This document shows positions 16,842 through 26,145 of a stretch of 64,000 bases of DNA, piece by piece. Source of the DNA: Sulfitobacter sp. HGT1 (GTDB lineage Bacteria; Pseudomonadota; Alphaproteobacteria; Rhodobacterales; Rhodobacteraceae). Both the position numbers and the translations under genes were made by a program. Where the stretch lies: the NCBI RefSeq assembly GCF_013282155.1, contig NZ_BLWI01000013.1, positions 107,602-171,601 of the forward strand, in the 5' to 3' direction. Each line of letters starts with the position of its first letter. Positions within the stretch are counted from its first letter, which is position 1. The notes beneath the pieces are model-generated. The model was not told the origin of the DNA, made no database searches, and was given only the letters and a program-made list of their open reading frames with translations.

Positions 16842-18125
16842 ATGAAACAGTCAGGTTGGCGCAAGCCGACACCGGGTCTTGGGGTTGCAGCGCAATTTGC
16901 CCAAGCCGGTGAACAGATTTCTGCATCCAAATCAAAGGCATTCGTCGCGGTAAAACGTGTAGGTGCACATATCGGGCTGAAGGCCGGCGATATGATGCTT
17001 TTGGATACGCTGGGGGCATTTACACAGGCTCAGGACTGGGAAGAGGGCAGGCGCCCGATTGTCTGGGCCTCTAACGCTTATCTGATGGACCAAACGGGGT
17101 TCTCACTGTCAGCGCTGAAACGGCACTCCAGGCGCCTTGCGGAAGCCGGTGTTATTGCTTTCAAGGACAGCCCAAATGGCAAACGCTGGGGGCGTAGGGA
17201 CGCGGATGGTGTCATCATCGAAGCCTATGGTTTCGATCTGGCACCGCTTTCGGCGCGTGTCGAAGAGTTCGAGCAGTTGTATATGGAGTTGCGCGCCGAA
17301 CGCGAGCTTTGCCAACGCCTCAAGCGCCAGATTACCGTTTCCCGTCGGATGATCCGCGCACAAATCGACGCTGCCCTGTCAGGGGGCTACAGCGGCCCAT
17401 GGACGCAACTTACAAATCTTTTCGAAGAGCTGCTCAGCAAGCTCCCTCGGCGCCCAACGGCATCTGATGCATTGCAGCAGCTTCTTGCGTGGTTCAGAGC
17501 CCTTCAAGCCCGTGTTGAGCGGACCATTTTCGAAGAAACCGAGGTGATTGAGGCTGTTGATAACTTCACGATAATTAAGTCAGAAACACCTGAGAAAACA
17601 CATAAAATGAACCCCACGGAGGTCATTTTTGAACCTGACATACTAATTACAAATAAACTTAAACCTGTAATTAGTAGCCGCCTAGATAAAGAAAAAATGG
17701 CTGATGCCGTGATAAACACAATGGGTGATTACAAAACCGAGATGGTTAAGGAGGATTGGGCAGCCAAAACGCATAAATTACGCGCTACCTCTCTTGATCT
17801 GCCAACGGTCATGCAAGCCTGTCCAGAATTCGCATCATGGGCTCAGGATATGGCTGGATACCTCAAGGATTGGTCTGACGTTCACCGCGTGGCGGGTCAG
17901 CTCAGGCCAATGATCGGCATTTCAGAACACGCATGGCACGTGGCGCAGGACCAGTTGGGCAAGCAAGTGGCGACAGCAGCCCTTGTTCTTGTGTTCGAAA
18001 AACACTGCACGGGCGAAGTGGTTTCTCCGGGGGGCTATCTGCGCGGGATGGTTGAAAAAGCCGGGGCAGGGGAGTTGCATCTGGAGCGCAGTTTTTACGG
18101 GCGGTTGAATGGGCCGGCCTCGTGA
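16842..18125 (+). CDS. repC: RepC, replication initiator of repABC
   Basis: A 427-residue protein with the RepC pattern: N-terminal winged-helix DNA-binding region (about 45-130, including WASNAYLMDQTGFSLSALKRH and GRRDADG), a central coiled and charged section, an AT-rich-encoded linker (about 240-290) and a compact C-terminal domain (about 315-425). RepC is the rate-limiting initiator and acts at an origin inside its own coding sequence. Expression is limited by the ctRNA and the leader hairpin just upstream. A weak hairpin at 18140-18160 follows the stop. Confidence 0.93.
   Translation: MKQSGWRKPTPGLGVAAQFAQAGEQISASKSKAFVAVKRVGAHIGLKAGDMMLLDTLGAFTQAQDWEEGRRPIVWASNAYLMDQTGFSLSALKRHSRRLAEAGVIAFKDSPNGKRWGRRDADGVIIEAYGFDLAPLSARVEEFEQLYMELRAERELCQRLKRQITVSRRMIRAQIDAALSGGYSGPWTQLTNLFEELLSKLPRRPTASDALQQLLAWFRALQARVERTIFEETEVIEAVDNFTIIKSETPEKTHKMNPTEVIFEPDILITNKLKPVISSRLDKEKMADAVINTMGDYKTEMVKEDWAAKTHKLRATSLDLPTVMQACPEFASWAQDMAGYLKDWSDVHRVAGQLRPMIGISEHAWHVAQDQLGKQVATAALVLVFEKHCTGEVVSPGGYLRGMVEKAGAGELHLERSFYGRLNGPAS
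17565..17705. other. Putative oriV: AT-rich segment with dyad inside repC
   Basis: This stretch of repC is markedly AT-rich against the flanking GC-rich coding DNA. It contains a perfect 11-bp inverted repeat, TACTAATTACA (17641-17651) and TGTAATTAGTA (17666-17676), with a 14-nt spacer. In characterised repABC plasmids the origin maps to an AT-rich section within repC, so this is the expected position. Confidence 0.6.
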
Positions 18126-18324
18126 TAGTGCCCTTTACACTGAAGGGAGTTCCCTTTCAGAAGGGTATTTCGGGCACAGATCGTGTTAATGATACAATGC
18201 TGGCTCTGAAACGTCATTGTTTCCGTCGTCAAACATTTGCCATAAACGTAAATTAACGTTTTAACTACTGTGACGAGCCTGTCCTGCGGTGTGATCGGCA
18301 AAATCAATATTCTTGGGTACGAAA

Positions 18325-21300
18325 ATGCTATCGAGACGATGCTTAGATTCCGATAGAGCTGCCCAAGATTTGGTAGGCCTGCGGTCCAAGCTCGGGCAAG
18401 TATTCAGATTAGTTTTTCTCGCCCTGAGCATTATTATTACTTCAATCGGGCCTTTGCAGTCTCAAGAGGTAACGAATGATCCTTCTGAAATAGCCGAACT
18501 TACGATTGGGGTCAGCGCCTCAGAGGGTGTTACACGCGCTCTGGAAGACTGGAAGCTGACCAAGGAATTTCTGGATGCCTCAGCGCGGGATCGGGGGCTG
18601 AATTACCGTTTCAAGATCGAACCATATTTCGCACAGTCAAACTACACGGCTGAAGAGACATCAGGGTTTGACCTGATTTTCACCGATGCTGCCGGTTTCG
18701 TTGCCGCCGAAGAAGAGATGGGCGCGCGGGCTTTGTCGTCGATCGCGCAGGTGTGGGACGGAAAAAGCTATGACAAGACCGGTGCTGTGATTTTTACGCG
18801 CCAAGATAGCAATATCAAGACATTGTCTGATGCCGTTGGTCAGCGAATTATGGGCATCGATCGAAGCGATTTTATTGGCTGGAAGTTGGCCGTTCAACAG
18901 TTTCGCGCGCAAGGGATTGACGAAGCATCTGTATTACAAACGGCCATATTCTCCGGCGGCAATCAGCTGGAGGTCGTTTCGGCTGTTCAGTCCGGGCTTG
19001 TGGATGTTGGCGTTATTCGTGCCGGTGTTCTTGAAAAACTGGCCCGCGAAGGGCGGTTGGAACTTGATGAATTACGGCCAATCTCGGCTATTAAACATGC
19101 CGATTATCCGTTCTGGGTGAGTACCCCGATTTTTCCAGGGTCGGTTCTGGCCGCGCTTCCAAGCCTATCCGAGGAAGCGATGGCCATTACGATTGAATCC
19201 CTTTTGCAGATCAACGGCCAAACCGCTGAATCCAAAGCGATGGGCGGAGTTGTCTGGCAGGCCCCACAAAATTACCAGCAGGTGCGCAAGCTATTGATGG
19301 CCCTCGGGGCGCGTCCCTATGAAAGCCAAATGCAGCTTGCCGCGACCAATATCCTTGAACGATATAAATGGATCGCCATCGCTGTTGCCGCCCTTATCAT
19401 CGGTTCTTTTGTTTTTCTTGTAAGAGAACTTGTTAAGAGTGCGCGGCTTGCTGAAGAGCGCAGGAACGTACTGGCGTCCGAGCTGCGTTCAAAGGAGTTT
19501 TACAGAACTGCGGTGGAGGCCCACTCTGTCTTCTGCATGTTGTCGCATGACGGCGTTATCACCCACGTGAATGAACAATTCCAAGATGTGATGGGCCTGA
19601 AGCGTAACCAACTGATCCAGCACGCGTTGAGCGACTTTCTGGTGCCGGAAAACAAGGCCGCCTTTGATGAAGAAATCGGATCGATGGTATCCAAACGTCG
19701 CACATGGAAAGGCGTGCAGCAGTTTTTGAACAGAAACGGCAAGCCGGTCTGGCTCGAGTGCACATTTATTCAGGTGCAAAACCCCAGCCAGGAAATGGTC
19801 GAAATCGCCATGGTGGCGTCGGATGTCACCAAAACCCGCGAGGGTATTTCCGAGACACGCTTTAACAATACTCTTGAGCTGCTTCAGGACCTGGTCATCG
19901 TCGTTCGGCCCAAAACCTATGAATTGTCTTATGTGAACGCAGCAGCGCAGGAAATCTTGATAAATGGCCGCGGGAAAGGCGGTTGGAAAGGCAAGAAGGT
20001 TTCCGACTTCCTTAACTCCGAAAGGTTCGAGGAGTTTAAAGAGCGCTGTTTGGACCTGATCGAAAAGGGGTCTGGTCGTGCCACATGGGAAGTGGAGGCC
20101 AAGACCGGCGTCACCTTTGAGATTAACTTGGAATATGCGACGCCGCCGGGGGACGAGCCGAGGTTCATTGTGATCTATCGTGACATTACGGAGCGAAAGG
20201 TAGCGGAGCGCGCAAAGAAAGAATTCATTGCAACGATCAGCCATGAATTGCGTACGCCGCTCACGTCAATCAAGGGTGCGTTGGGGATCATCGGGTCAAA
20301 TGCAGTAGGTCACGTTCCGGAAAAGATGGGCAAACTTGTAAAAATCGCGACCCTCAATTGCGACCGGCTGATCAAGCTTATCAACGATATTCTTGATATC
20401 GAAAAGTTCGATGCGAAGAAAATGGACTTGAAAATGGAGGTTTTCGACCTGAGTTCATTGGTGAACCAGGCCTTGGAAGCCAATAGTATCTACTCTGGAA
20501 ATTTGGGCGTCAACGTGCGCCGGATCGACGTAAACATTGACGCCCCTTTGCTTGCTTATGGTAACCCTGACAGTCTGGCCCGCGTCATGGATAACCTGAT
20601 TTCTAACGCTTCAAAGTTTTCCCAAAAGGGCGACGAGATTTTCGTGTCACTGGTCGAAAAGGACAACATGCTCAGGCTCAGCGTTAGGGATTTTGGCGTG
20701 GGGATCCCACAACATTTGCACGGCACGATATTTGAACGGTTCGTGCAGGCCGACAGTTCCGATACCCGTTCAAAAGGTGGGTCTGGTTTGGGTCTTTCGA
20801 TTGTAAGAGAGATCATCGGCAAGCACCAAGGCCGCGTATATTTTGTGAGTAAAGAAAAGCAAGGGACGGAGTTCTTTGTTGATCTGCCAAAGGTCGCCGC
20901 GAATGGTGAAGACGTGATTCCGCTACAGATTGAAACCCCTGATGGCCAACCGATGCACGACTTTACAGGACAGATATCCAACAACATCCATCCAATTGAT
21001 AGCATCCTGGGCAGTTCCGCGATCCAAAGGCTGATCGATCAGTTTGGTGAAGATGACGTGAAGGTTAATCTTGAAACTGGCAAGCCAAGTCTGAAACAGT
21101 TTTCCAAGAGTAAGGGGGTCGTCGGTCAAGTGCATGCTAAGAATTGGTTCAATGACGCGACCTATAAATTCCTTGATTCAGCGCTTGAAAACAAGGTTCT
21201 TCGCAATTCGGACGTCTATATAATCGAGGTGCCGGCGCACGTGGTCGGCAATGTTTTTCAGGGGTCGATTGCAGCGGAAAGTTCAATTCAAAGGTGGCTC

Positions 21301-21648
21301 AACAATACTGGTGGCCTGTTGGGCGACGTAGCCGACCTTAAGGTTTTGACTGAATGTACCGAAGCAAATGTGAAAACTTGGCTGGCAGAAAACAGTAGAG
21401 CGACAGTCACCAGCAACCTATCGACAGTTGAAGACAGTAATTTAATCAAATATGATCTATTAGCAAAGTTCTTAAGAACTGACGATATAGTCGGGCTGGC
21501 AATTTTTCCAGTTCAAAACGGCAAATTGCCAGAAGGGTGGCCGACTTGCATCTTAGGCTATTCAGTCGCCGCTCCATCGGCTGGCCATGGGGTTGTTTCC
21601 AAGTTTTCCACCTCCGGCGGTGCCTCAAGCAAGCGTATCGCCTCATAG
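18325..21648 (+). CDS. PhnD-like sensor, two-PAS histidine kinase
   Basis: A 1107-residue protein. An N-terminal hydrophobic segment (about 25-45) is followed by a periplasmic region to about 330 resembling PhnD/transferrin-type substrate-binding proteins (ELTIGVSASEG, GFDLIFTDAAGF, AIFSGGNQLEVVSAVQSG). A membrane helix lies at 349-371, then two PAS domains (about 390-630). The HisKA box has phospho-acceptor H640 in ISHELRTPLTS, and the HATPase has DNLISNASKFS, RDFGVGIP and GGSGLGLSIV. A C-terminal extension of about 200 residues is unrecognised and carries no receiver domain. The ATG at 18325 is chosen over an upstream TTG. The next gene, a lone receiver, is a likely partner. Confidence 0.85.
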   Translation: MLSRRCLDSDRAAQDLVGLRSKLGQVFRLVFLALSIIITSIGPLQSQEVTNDPSEIAELTIGVSASEGVTRALEDWKLTKEFLDASARDRGLNYRFKIEPYFAQSNYTAEETSGFDLIFTDAAGFVAAEEEMGARALSSIAQVWDGKSYDKTGAVIFTRQDSNIKTLSDAVGQRIMGIDRSDFIGWKLAVQQFRAQGIDEASVLQTAIFSGGNQLEVVSAVQSGLVDVGVIRAGVLEKLAREGRLELDELRPISAIKHADYPFWVSTPIFPGSVLAALPSLSEEAMAITIESLLQINGQTAESKAMGGVVWQAPQNYQQVRKLLMALGARPYESQMQLAATNILERYKWIAIAVAALIIGSFVFLVRELVKSARLAEERRNVLASELRSKEFYRTAVEAHSVFCMLSHDGVITHVNEQFQDVMGLKRNQLIQHALSDFLVPENKAAFDEEIGSMVSKRRTWKGVQQFLNRNGKPVWLECTFIQVQNPSQEMVEIAMVASDVTKTREGISETRFNNTLELLQDLVIVVRPKTYELSYVNAAAQEILINGRGKGGWKGKKVSDFLNSERFEEFKERCLDLIEKGSGRATWEVEAKTGVTFEINLEYATPPGDEPRFIVIYRDITERKVAERAKKEFIATISHELRTPLTSIKGALGIIGSNAVGHVPEKMGKLVKIATLNCDRLIKLINDILDIEKFDAKKMDLKMEVFDLSSLVNQALEANSIYSGNLGVNVRRIDVNIDAPLLAYGNPDSLARVMDNLISNASKFSQKGDEIFVSLVEKDNMLRLSVRDFGVGIPQHLHGTIFERFVQADSSDTRSKGGSGLGLSIVREIIGKHQGRVYFVSKEKQGTEFFVDLPKVAANGEDVIPLQIETPDGQPMHDFTGQISNNIHPIDSILGSSAIQRLIDQFGEDDVKVNLETGKPSLKQFSKSKGVVGQVHAKNWFNDATYKFLDSALENKVLRNSDVYIIEVPAHVVGNVFQGSIAAESSIQRWLNNTGGLLGDVADLKVLTECTEANVKTWLAENSRATVTSNLSTVEDSNLIKYDLLAKFLRTDDIVGLAIFPVQNGKLPEGWPTCILGYSVAAPSAGHGVVSKFSTSGGASSKRIAS

Positions 21649-21678
21649 ATTTAGCTGAAACGATCAATATTTGGACTG

Positions 21679-22074
21679 TTGAAATTGGACACCCTTGAAA
21701 GAATTTTGCACGTTGATGACGATCAGCAGCTTGTTGAGATCGTTGGCCTTGCTCTTGAGCTTATTGGCGGATTTCAGATTAAACAGGCCGAAAACGGGAC
21801 GAGCGCAATCGAGCTGTTAAACGGGTTTGCGCCACAGCTTATTGTTACAGATGTGCAGATGCCCGGTTTGACGGGGCCGGAAATGATGGAGCAGGTTAGA
21901 AAACTCCCTGATTACAAAGACTGTCCCGCAATCTATCTGACTGCGCGCGCCGGGCCGGAAAACCAGAAGTTGCTGTCTGATCCGAACGATTTGGCCATCA
22001 TCGTCAAGCCGTTCGATCCGATGACGCTCGCAGACGAAATTCGCGAGATTTGGAAAGCCAAATACTCAGCCTAG
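21679..22074 (+). CDS. Single-domain response regulator (CheY-like receiver)
   Basis: A 131-residue receiver without output domain. It has the acidic cluster VDDD (13-15), phospho-acceptor D58 in LIVTDVQMPG, T88 and K110 in IVKPFDP, so it should be phosphorylatable. There is no ATG near the N-terminus; TTG at 21679 or 21685 is the likely start. It follows the kinase gene by 30 nt on the same strand, so phosphotransfer from that kinase is probable. A link to flagellar control is suggested only by its position beside the flagellar island. Confidence 0.8.
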   Translation: MKLDTLERILHVDDDQQLVEIVGLALELIGGFQIKQAENGTSAIELLNGFAPQLIVTDVQMPGLTGPEMMEQVRKLPDYKDCPAIYLTARAGPENQKLLSDPNDLAIIVKPFDPMTLADEIREIWKAKYSA

Positions 22075-22092
22075 CGGCAATGCTGCTGGGCT
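22068..22092. terminator. Hairpin between convergent regulator and fliJ-like genes
   Basis: AGCCTAGC (22068-22075) pairs with GCTGGGCT (22085-22092), with one wobble, around a 9-nt loop. It overlaps the receiver stop codon and touches the stop of the opposing gene, so it could end transcripts from both sides. The U-tract is poor. Confidence 0.4.
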
Positions 22093-22523
22093 TAAATAGT
22101 GTGTTTGAGCGCCGACAGGCTCCGCGTTGCGTCATCCAGGGCTGAGTTTTCAGTGCGCTCAACCTCCAAATCGACCGCTTGGGATAGCCGCGAAAGAACA
22201 TTTTCTTTGGTTTTTACATCGCGAAATGCATCCAGCAAACTGGTCTGTAGCTTGGAAATCCCGGCTTCAATGTCTTCGCTTTTCCGGCTGAGCAGTCGTT
22301 GGTGATGGTCAACAGAAGCCAGATAGCTTGGAAGATATGGGCGCGTATCTGTTGTGGAATTGGCAGTTTCCTGGGACGCGGTTTTGGCCAAATCTTCACT
22401 TTGATTAACAACGTCATTCAGGTTGGCACGAAGCCCCGACAGTTCCGCTCCGATCGCCTCAAGCTCGTATTGCTTGATACGGCTCACCAATCGCAGTGCT
22501 CTTAGGCGGTCCCGCGTTGGCAT
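22092..22523 (-). CDS. Coiled-coil protein downstream of motA, possibly FliJ-like
   Basis: A 143-residue, charged, heptad-rich protein with no membrane segment. Long coiled-coil stretches span about 10-50 and 70-135. Size, composition and location suggest a FliJ-type export chaperone/ATPase stalk protein, for which no other candidate exists in the island, but FliJ proteins diverge greatly and the match is by character only. It begins 3 nt after the motA stop and is probably translated from the motA transcript. Confidence 0.5.
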   Translation of the reverse strand: MPTRDRLRALRLVSRIKQYELEAIGAELSGLRANLNDVVNQSEDLAKTASQETANSTTDTRPYLPSYLASVDHHQRLLSRKSEDIEAGISKLQTSLLDAFRDVKTKENVLSRLSQAVDLEVERTENSALDDATRSLSALKHTI

Positions 22524-22526
22524 GGA

Positions 22527-23396
22527 TTATGCCGCCTCGGAGAGGGATTTCCGCGCTTCTTCCATCTCATAGAAGGAGGGTTGAAGGCTGGTTGGAATGT
22601 TCCCGCGGCCAATTTCCGTACAAATCCCGGGTGAATGATTGTGCAGGATCGCGATGAAAATATCGCGGATCACCGCATAATAAATACCGTCCTGATCTTC
22701 GATCGCTTGCAGACGGTTCGCAATTGGTGAAACAAAAAGATAAGCCAAGAATACGCCAAGAAAAGTTCCGACCAATGCCCCACCAATCATGGCCCCAAGC
22801 ACCGCGGGTGGCTTGTCGATGGAAGACATGGTTTTGATAACACCAAGAACAGCGGCAACAATCCCGATCGCCGGCAAAGCATCTGAAACAGTTGTAAGGC
22901 CATGCGGGGCGACAGACGCTTCGTGGTGGTGCTTCTTGAGCTTCCTATTGATCACGTCTTCGGCTTGGTATGGATCGTCAAATTGCATGGCCAGCATCCG
23001 GAAGCTGTCAGTGATCAGGTCAATCGCAAAATGGTCTTTCTGAAGCTTTGGATATTTAGAGAATATCGCGCTTTCCTTCGGGTTTTCGATATGTTCATCG
23101 AGGGCTAACATCCCGGATTGCTGATACATTTTCGCGAGGGTATACATCAGGTTCAAGAGATCAACGTAGTCAGTTGATTTCCATTTGGGACCTTTGAATG
23201 CTTTTACCAACGCCTTCCCTGCACCGGCGATGTTTGCAAAGGAGTTTGCGGCAATAAACGACCCTAAAGCCGCGCCGCCAATCATCATCCCTTCAAAGGG
23301 GAGGGCATGTGTGATGATGCCCATGTCACCGCCCGACAGCATATAGCCGCCGAAGACCATGCCCATCACAACTGCAAATCCAATGATTATCGTCAT
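22527..23396 (-). CDS. motA: MotA, flagellar stator proton-channel subunit
   Basis: A 289-residue protein with four membrane segments: two near the N-terminus (from TIIIGFAVVMGMVFGGYML) and a pair at about 170-230 that includes the conserved DALPAIGIVAAVLGVIKTM. The large cytoplasmic loop between the pairs carries the charged residues that contact FliG. It forms the ion channel with MotB, whose gene lies nearby on the same strand beyond one opposing gene. The upstream region (23397-23558) is shared with a divergent unknown gene. Confidence 0.95.
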   Translation of the reverse strand: MTIIIGFAVVMGMVFGGYMLSGGDMGIITHALPFEGMMIGGAALGSFIAANSFANIAGAGKALVKAFKGPKWKSTDYVDLLNLMYTLAKMYQQSGMLALDEHIENPKESAIFSKYPKLQKDHFAIDLITDSFRMLAMQFDDPYQAEDVINRKLKKHHHEASVAPHGLTTVSDALPAIGIVAAVLGVIKTMSSIDKPPAVLGAMIGGALVGTFLGVFLAYLFVSPIANRLQAIEDQDGIYYAVIRDIFIAILHNHSPGICTEIGRGNIPTSLQPSFYEMEEARKSLSEAA

Positions 23397-23558
23397 TTTT
23401 TATCCATGCTATTTTGGCTAAAGGTGCCACTTAATCTTGCAGTTCGCAATAACAGTTCAACAGTTTTTGCTTTTGATATTGTTCTGCTTGGTTGATTATA
23501 GTTAAATGAACTTAGATAATACACTAAATCTAACTTTTTGATTCCGGAGCTCGCAAGC

Positions 23559-24131
23559 ATGTCTGATACTGAACGCGTCTTGGTTGTTCTCATTGACGCG
23601 GATGATCTCAAGTATATTTTTGCGGGCTGGCCTGATCACATTTGTCTGGCGACATGTCTTTACCAGTCTGGTGAGTGTAGTCTGAACGTTTTCCGGCGTG
23701 ATGAACGTGCCTCGATGCCAAAGCGGCTTGTCGAGAGGCTGAAGCTTCAGGATAATAGCGTTTATTTTGTGCCTCAGGTACCGGGTTATGAGACAAAGAC
23801 ATTCTTCTATTCTGATGAGCGTCGCTTGATGACCTTGATCGCATCTGACCAAGGGATCTTGGAAGACGCTTTGGATTATTCGGTTAACTACAATTATGCA
23901 CTGGAAGAGGGGCTGGATCCGGCCCTTCTTCTTGGGTTGAAAGGCTCCGAGCGGCCGACCCCCCAATGTGCGACGAACCGCTTTGCCGGTTATCGAACTG
24001 GGAGAAAAACGCAAACGGACAGCACCAATTCACTGCTGCCCGAATTCTTGCGCCGGTCTGCGGAAAGATCCCGCCGCCCGCAATTCTCAAGCCGGCGCAG
24101 CGGAAAGTCTGTATCCTTCGCGCAGGCGTAA
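23559..24131 (+). CDS. Unknown protein between motA and motB
   Basis: A 190-residue protein with no recognised family. The ATG at 23559 follows CGGAG. Residues 1-130 look like a folded alpha/beta domain (RVLVVLIDADDLKYIFAG, SVYFVPQVPGYETKTFFYSDERR); the C-terminus is Arg/Ser-rich and probably disordered. The gene points against motB (10-nt gap at the 3' ends) and away from motA. A motility role is inferred from position only. Confidence 0.5.
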   Translation: MSDTERVLVVLIDADDLKYIFAGWPDHICLATCLYQSGECSLNVFRRDERASMPKRLVERLKLQDNSVYFVPQVPGYETKTFFYSDERRLMTLIASDQGILEDALDYSVNYNYALEEGLDPALLLGLKGSERPTPQCATNRFAGYRTGRKTQTDSTNSLLPEFLRRSAERSRRPQFSSRRSGKSVSFAQA

Positions 24132-24141
24132 CGATGGGCGA

Positions 24142-25278
24142 TTACCGTAGCACGTTAAGCAGGTTTTCGAACACCTGATCATCGACAGCTGCTAGGTTTT
24201 CCTCTTTTACATGGTCGGCGGTAGCGTCTGCGTGCTGGCTATCCTTTTGCTCAACATGACCTGTGGTTTCAGGTTTGTCTTTCACAATGTCATTGGTCTG
24301 CGGTGCATTTTTTGGCGCATTATACTTGAGCAGAATTGAAATCCGCCTGTTCGATGGGTCCTCGGGGTTTTCCGGAACGAGCGCTTGGGTGTCGGCAAGG
24401 CCGGAAACACGAATGATCCGGTCCAGCGAAACGCCCGAGCTTTCAAATACTCGACGTGTGGCGTTGGCGCGATCCGATGAGAGATCCCAGTTATCGTACA
24501 CTTTGCTATCCTGAAACTTTATGGAGTCTGTATGGCCGGATAACACGATTCTATTGGGCAGCTTTGACAATGAACTTCCCAGGCTCTCAATCAGCTTCAA
24601 GGTCGAAGTTTGCATTTCTGCCCGTCCACTTACGAACATTGGCTGACCTTCCTGGTCAATAATTTGAATGAGGAATCCGTCTGGCGTTTTCTCGAACATG
24701 ATGTTTTTCATCAGGGGCTCAAGTTCAGGATGCTCTTGCATCGCCTGAAGCAAGTCTTTTTCAAGCTCCGCAAACTTCTGTTCGTCGAGAAGCCGTTCCT
24801 GCTTGATCATATCTTGAAGAATCGCATCGTGTGCTGCGTCAGCTGCCGAAGAGGAGCTGTTTTCATGCTCGTCTGCTGCGCCGTCTTTAGATTTCATTTC
24901 TTCATCTGACTGCTGCACATCGCTCGACTGGGTTGTGTCTCTGATCTCCCACTTGGCCGGCGCAGGATCGTCAACCATTCCCAATTGCGTACCCCGGGCA
25001 ACGACCGCGCCGTTGGATGCGGTCAAAGTGCCAGCCGGGCCAAGAGTTGCACCGTCAAGAACGCCAATCCCGCCTGGCATGGAGGCATCGGTGAAATATT
25101 CTGCAATGCCACGAAGCTTTTGCTCGTCGGCGCTCGCCAAAATCCACATGAGGAGGAAGAAGGCCATCATTGCCGTCATAAAGTCAGCATAAGCAACCTT
25201 CCAGCCGCCACCGTGGTGGCCGCCTCCCTCGATTACTTCGATCTTCCTGAAAATCTTGGGCTGCGTGGTCGCTGCCAT
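24142..25278 (-). CDS. motB: MotB, flagellar stator peptidoglycan-anchoring subunit
   Basis: A 378-residue protein. The single membrane helix contains the channel motif WKVAYADFMTAMMAFFLLMW with the proton-binding aspartate D32, which suggests an H+-driven motor. A long acidic, Ser-rich linker (about 100-190) precedes an OmpA-like peptidoglycan-binding domain (about 215-320) with LSGHTDS and LSSDRANATRR. The C-terminal tail is an extra acidic stretch. The gene seems monocistronic, with 146 nt separating its start from the end of the mucR-like gene upstream. Confidence 0.95.
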   Translation of the reverse strand: MAATTQPKIFRKIEVIEGGGHHGGGWKVAYADFMTAMMAFFLLMWILASADEQKLRGIAEYFTDASMPGGIGVLDGATLGPAGTLTASNGAVVARGTQLGMVDDPAPAKWEIRDTTQSSDVQQSDEEMKSKDGAADEHENSSSSAADAAHDAILQDMIKQERLLDEQKFAELEKDLLQAMQEHPELEPLMKNIMFEKTPDGFLIQIIDQEGQPMFVSGRAEMQTSTLKLIESLGSSLSKLPNRIVLSGHTDSIKFQDSKVYDNWDLSSDRANATRRVFESSGVSLDRIIRVSGLADTQALVPENPEDPSNRRISILLKYNAPKNAPQTNDIVKDKPETTGHVEQKDSQHADATADHVKEENLAAVDDQVFENLLNVLR

Positions 25279-25424
25279 AAGTTCCGCCTCTCACAATTCG
25301 AACTCTTCGGTTCTGTTGGCAAAAAAAAGCTTCTGCTTCTTGAGCTTGAGAGACTTATCGGTTTCAAAAGTGAAACTAGATGGACGAAACTATGTCAAAG
25401 GTGAGACGCTGCGGGGCAGGGGGG

Positions 25425-25901
25425 TTAAGCGCCCGAAACCGGGGGGGATTGATCGGTATTTTCCCGGGAATACTTGCCCAACCCGATACGCTTGGCGGTC
25501 GCAGCCTTCCGGATTGAATAGCTTGGTGCGACCAGAAGATGGTCGTCTGCGAGATTGAATTTCTCACGGTAGGCGGCTTCGGTCAGCCCATGCTCTGCGC
25601 GCAGATGCCGTTTGAGCATGGTGAACGCACGTCCACAACAAAGGCAAATCACCGCGTCTTCAGTAACCGAATTGGCAACATCAACCATAGGGGCGTCCGA
25701 AGGGGGGGCTTGCGGCAACTCTTTTGACGCGACTGCAGTCTTTTTGTAGCCAGCATTCTCCGCCAGAACCTTGGGAAGTTCCCGGGCCAGCGATAATACT
25801 TCTTCTACAGTTACGTGTTCACGTCCTGCAAAGGCAGTCAAAATACTGACTGTTGCCTTTGGCAGACTAACATCAAGAAAATCACTCACGCTGGCACTCA
25901 C
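25425..25901 (-). CDS. MucR/Ros-type zinc-finger transcriptional regulator
   Basis: A 158-residue protein. The C-terminal half carries the Ros/MucR zinc finger: CLCCGRAFTMLKRHLRAEHG followed by LTEAAYREKFNL, with a basic tail (RKAATAKRIGLGKYSRE). MucR proteins bind AT-rich DNA and control motility, exopolysaccharide and cell-cycle genes in alphaproteobacteria. The N-terminal ~40 residues (helix and DVSLPKATVSIL) fit the family's oligomerisation region. The start is a GTG; ribosome binding is weak. The location inside the island suggests local control of flagellar genes. Confidence 0.85.
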   Translation of the reverse strand: MSASVSDFLDVSLPKATVSILTAFAGREHVTVEEVLSLARELPKVLAENAGYKKTAVASKELPQAPPSDAPMVDVANSVTEDAVICLCCGRAFTMLKRHLRAEHGLTEAAYREKFNLADDHLLVAPSYSIRKAATAKRIGLGKYSRENTDQSPPVSGA

Positions 25902-26145
25902 TTTCTTACATTCTTTTGGAAGAATACTCTTAAGTACATAAGTATTTGTTAATGCACATCTTTCAAGAGTTTCTCAAGTCTTTTGTTCGCAACCTGACTG
26001 TTGGTAAAACTGCAACCGGAAATTGAGAATTGCCATAAAACACCCTGTTTTCAATGTATTGAGGTCACACAAACCATGTGAACTTTCTCGACATTGTCAG
26101 ATGATTGGCCCTCAAAGGCGCGTACAACAGGTCGATTGAAAACTA
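25902..26145. other. Intergenic DNA upstream of the mucR-like gene
   Basis: AT-rich DNA that should include the mucR-like promoter. No conserved box was recognised. Confidence 0.35.

Noticed and set aside
19489..20244. Minus-strand open frame of 251 codons
   Set aside because: It is a shadow of the histidine kinase PAS/HisKA coding region.
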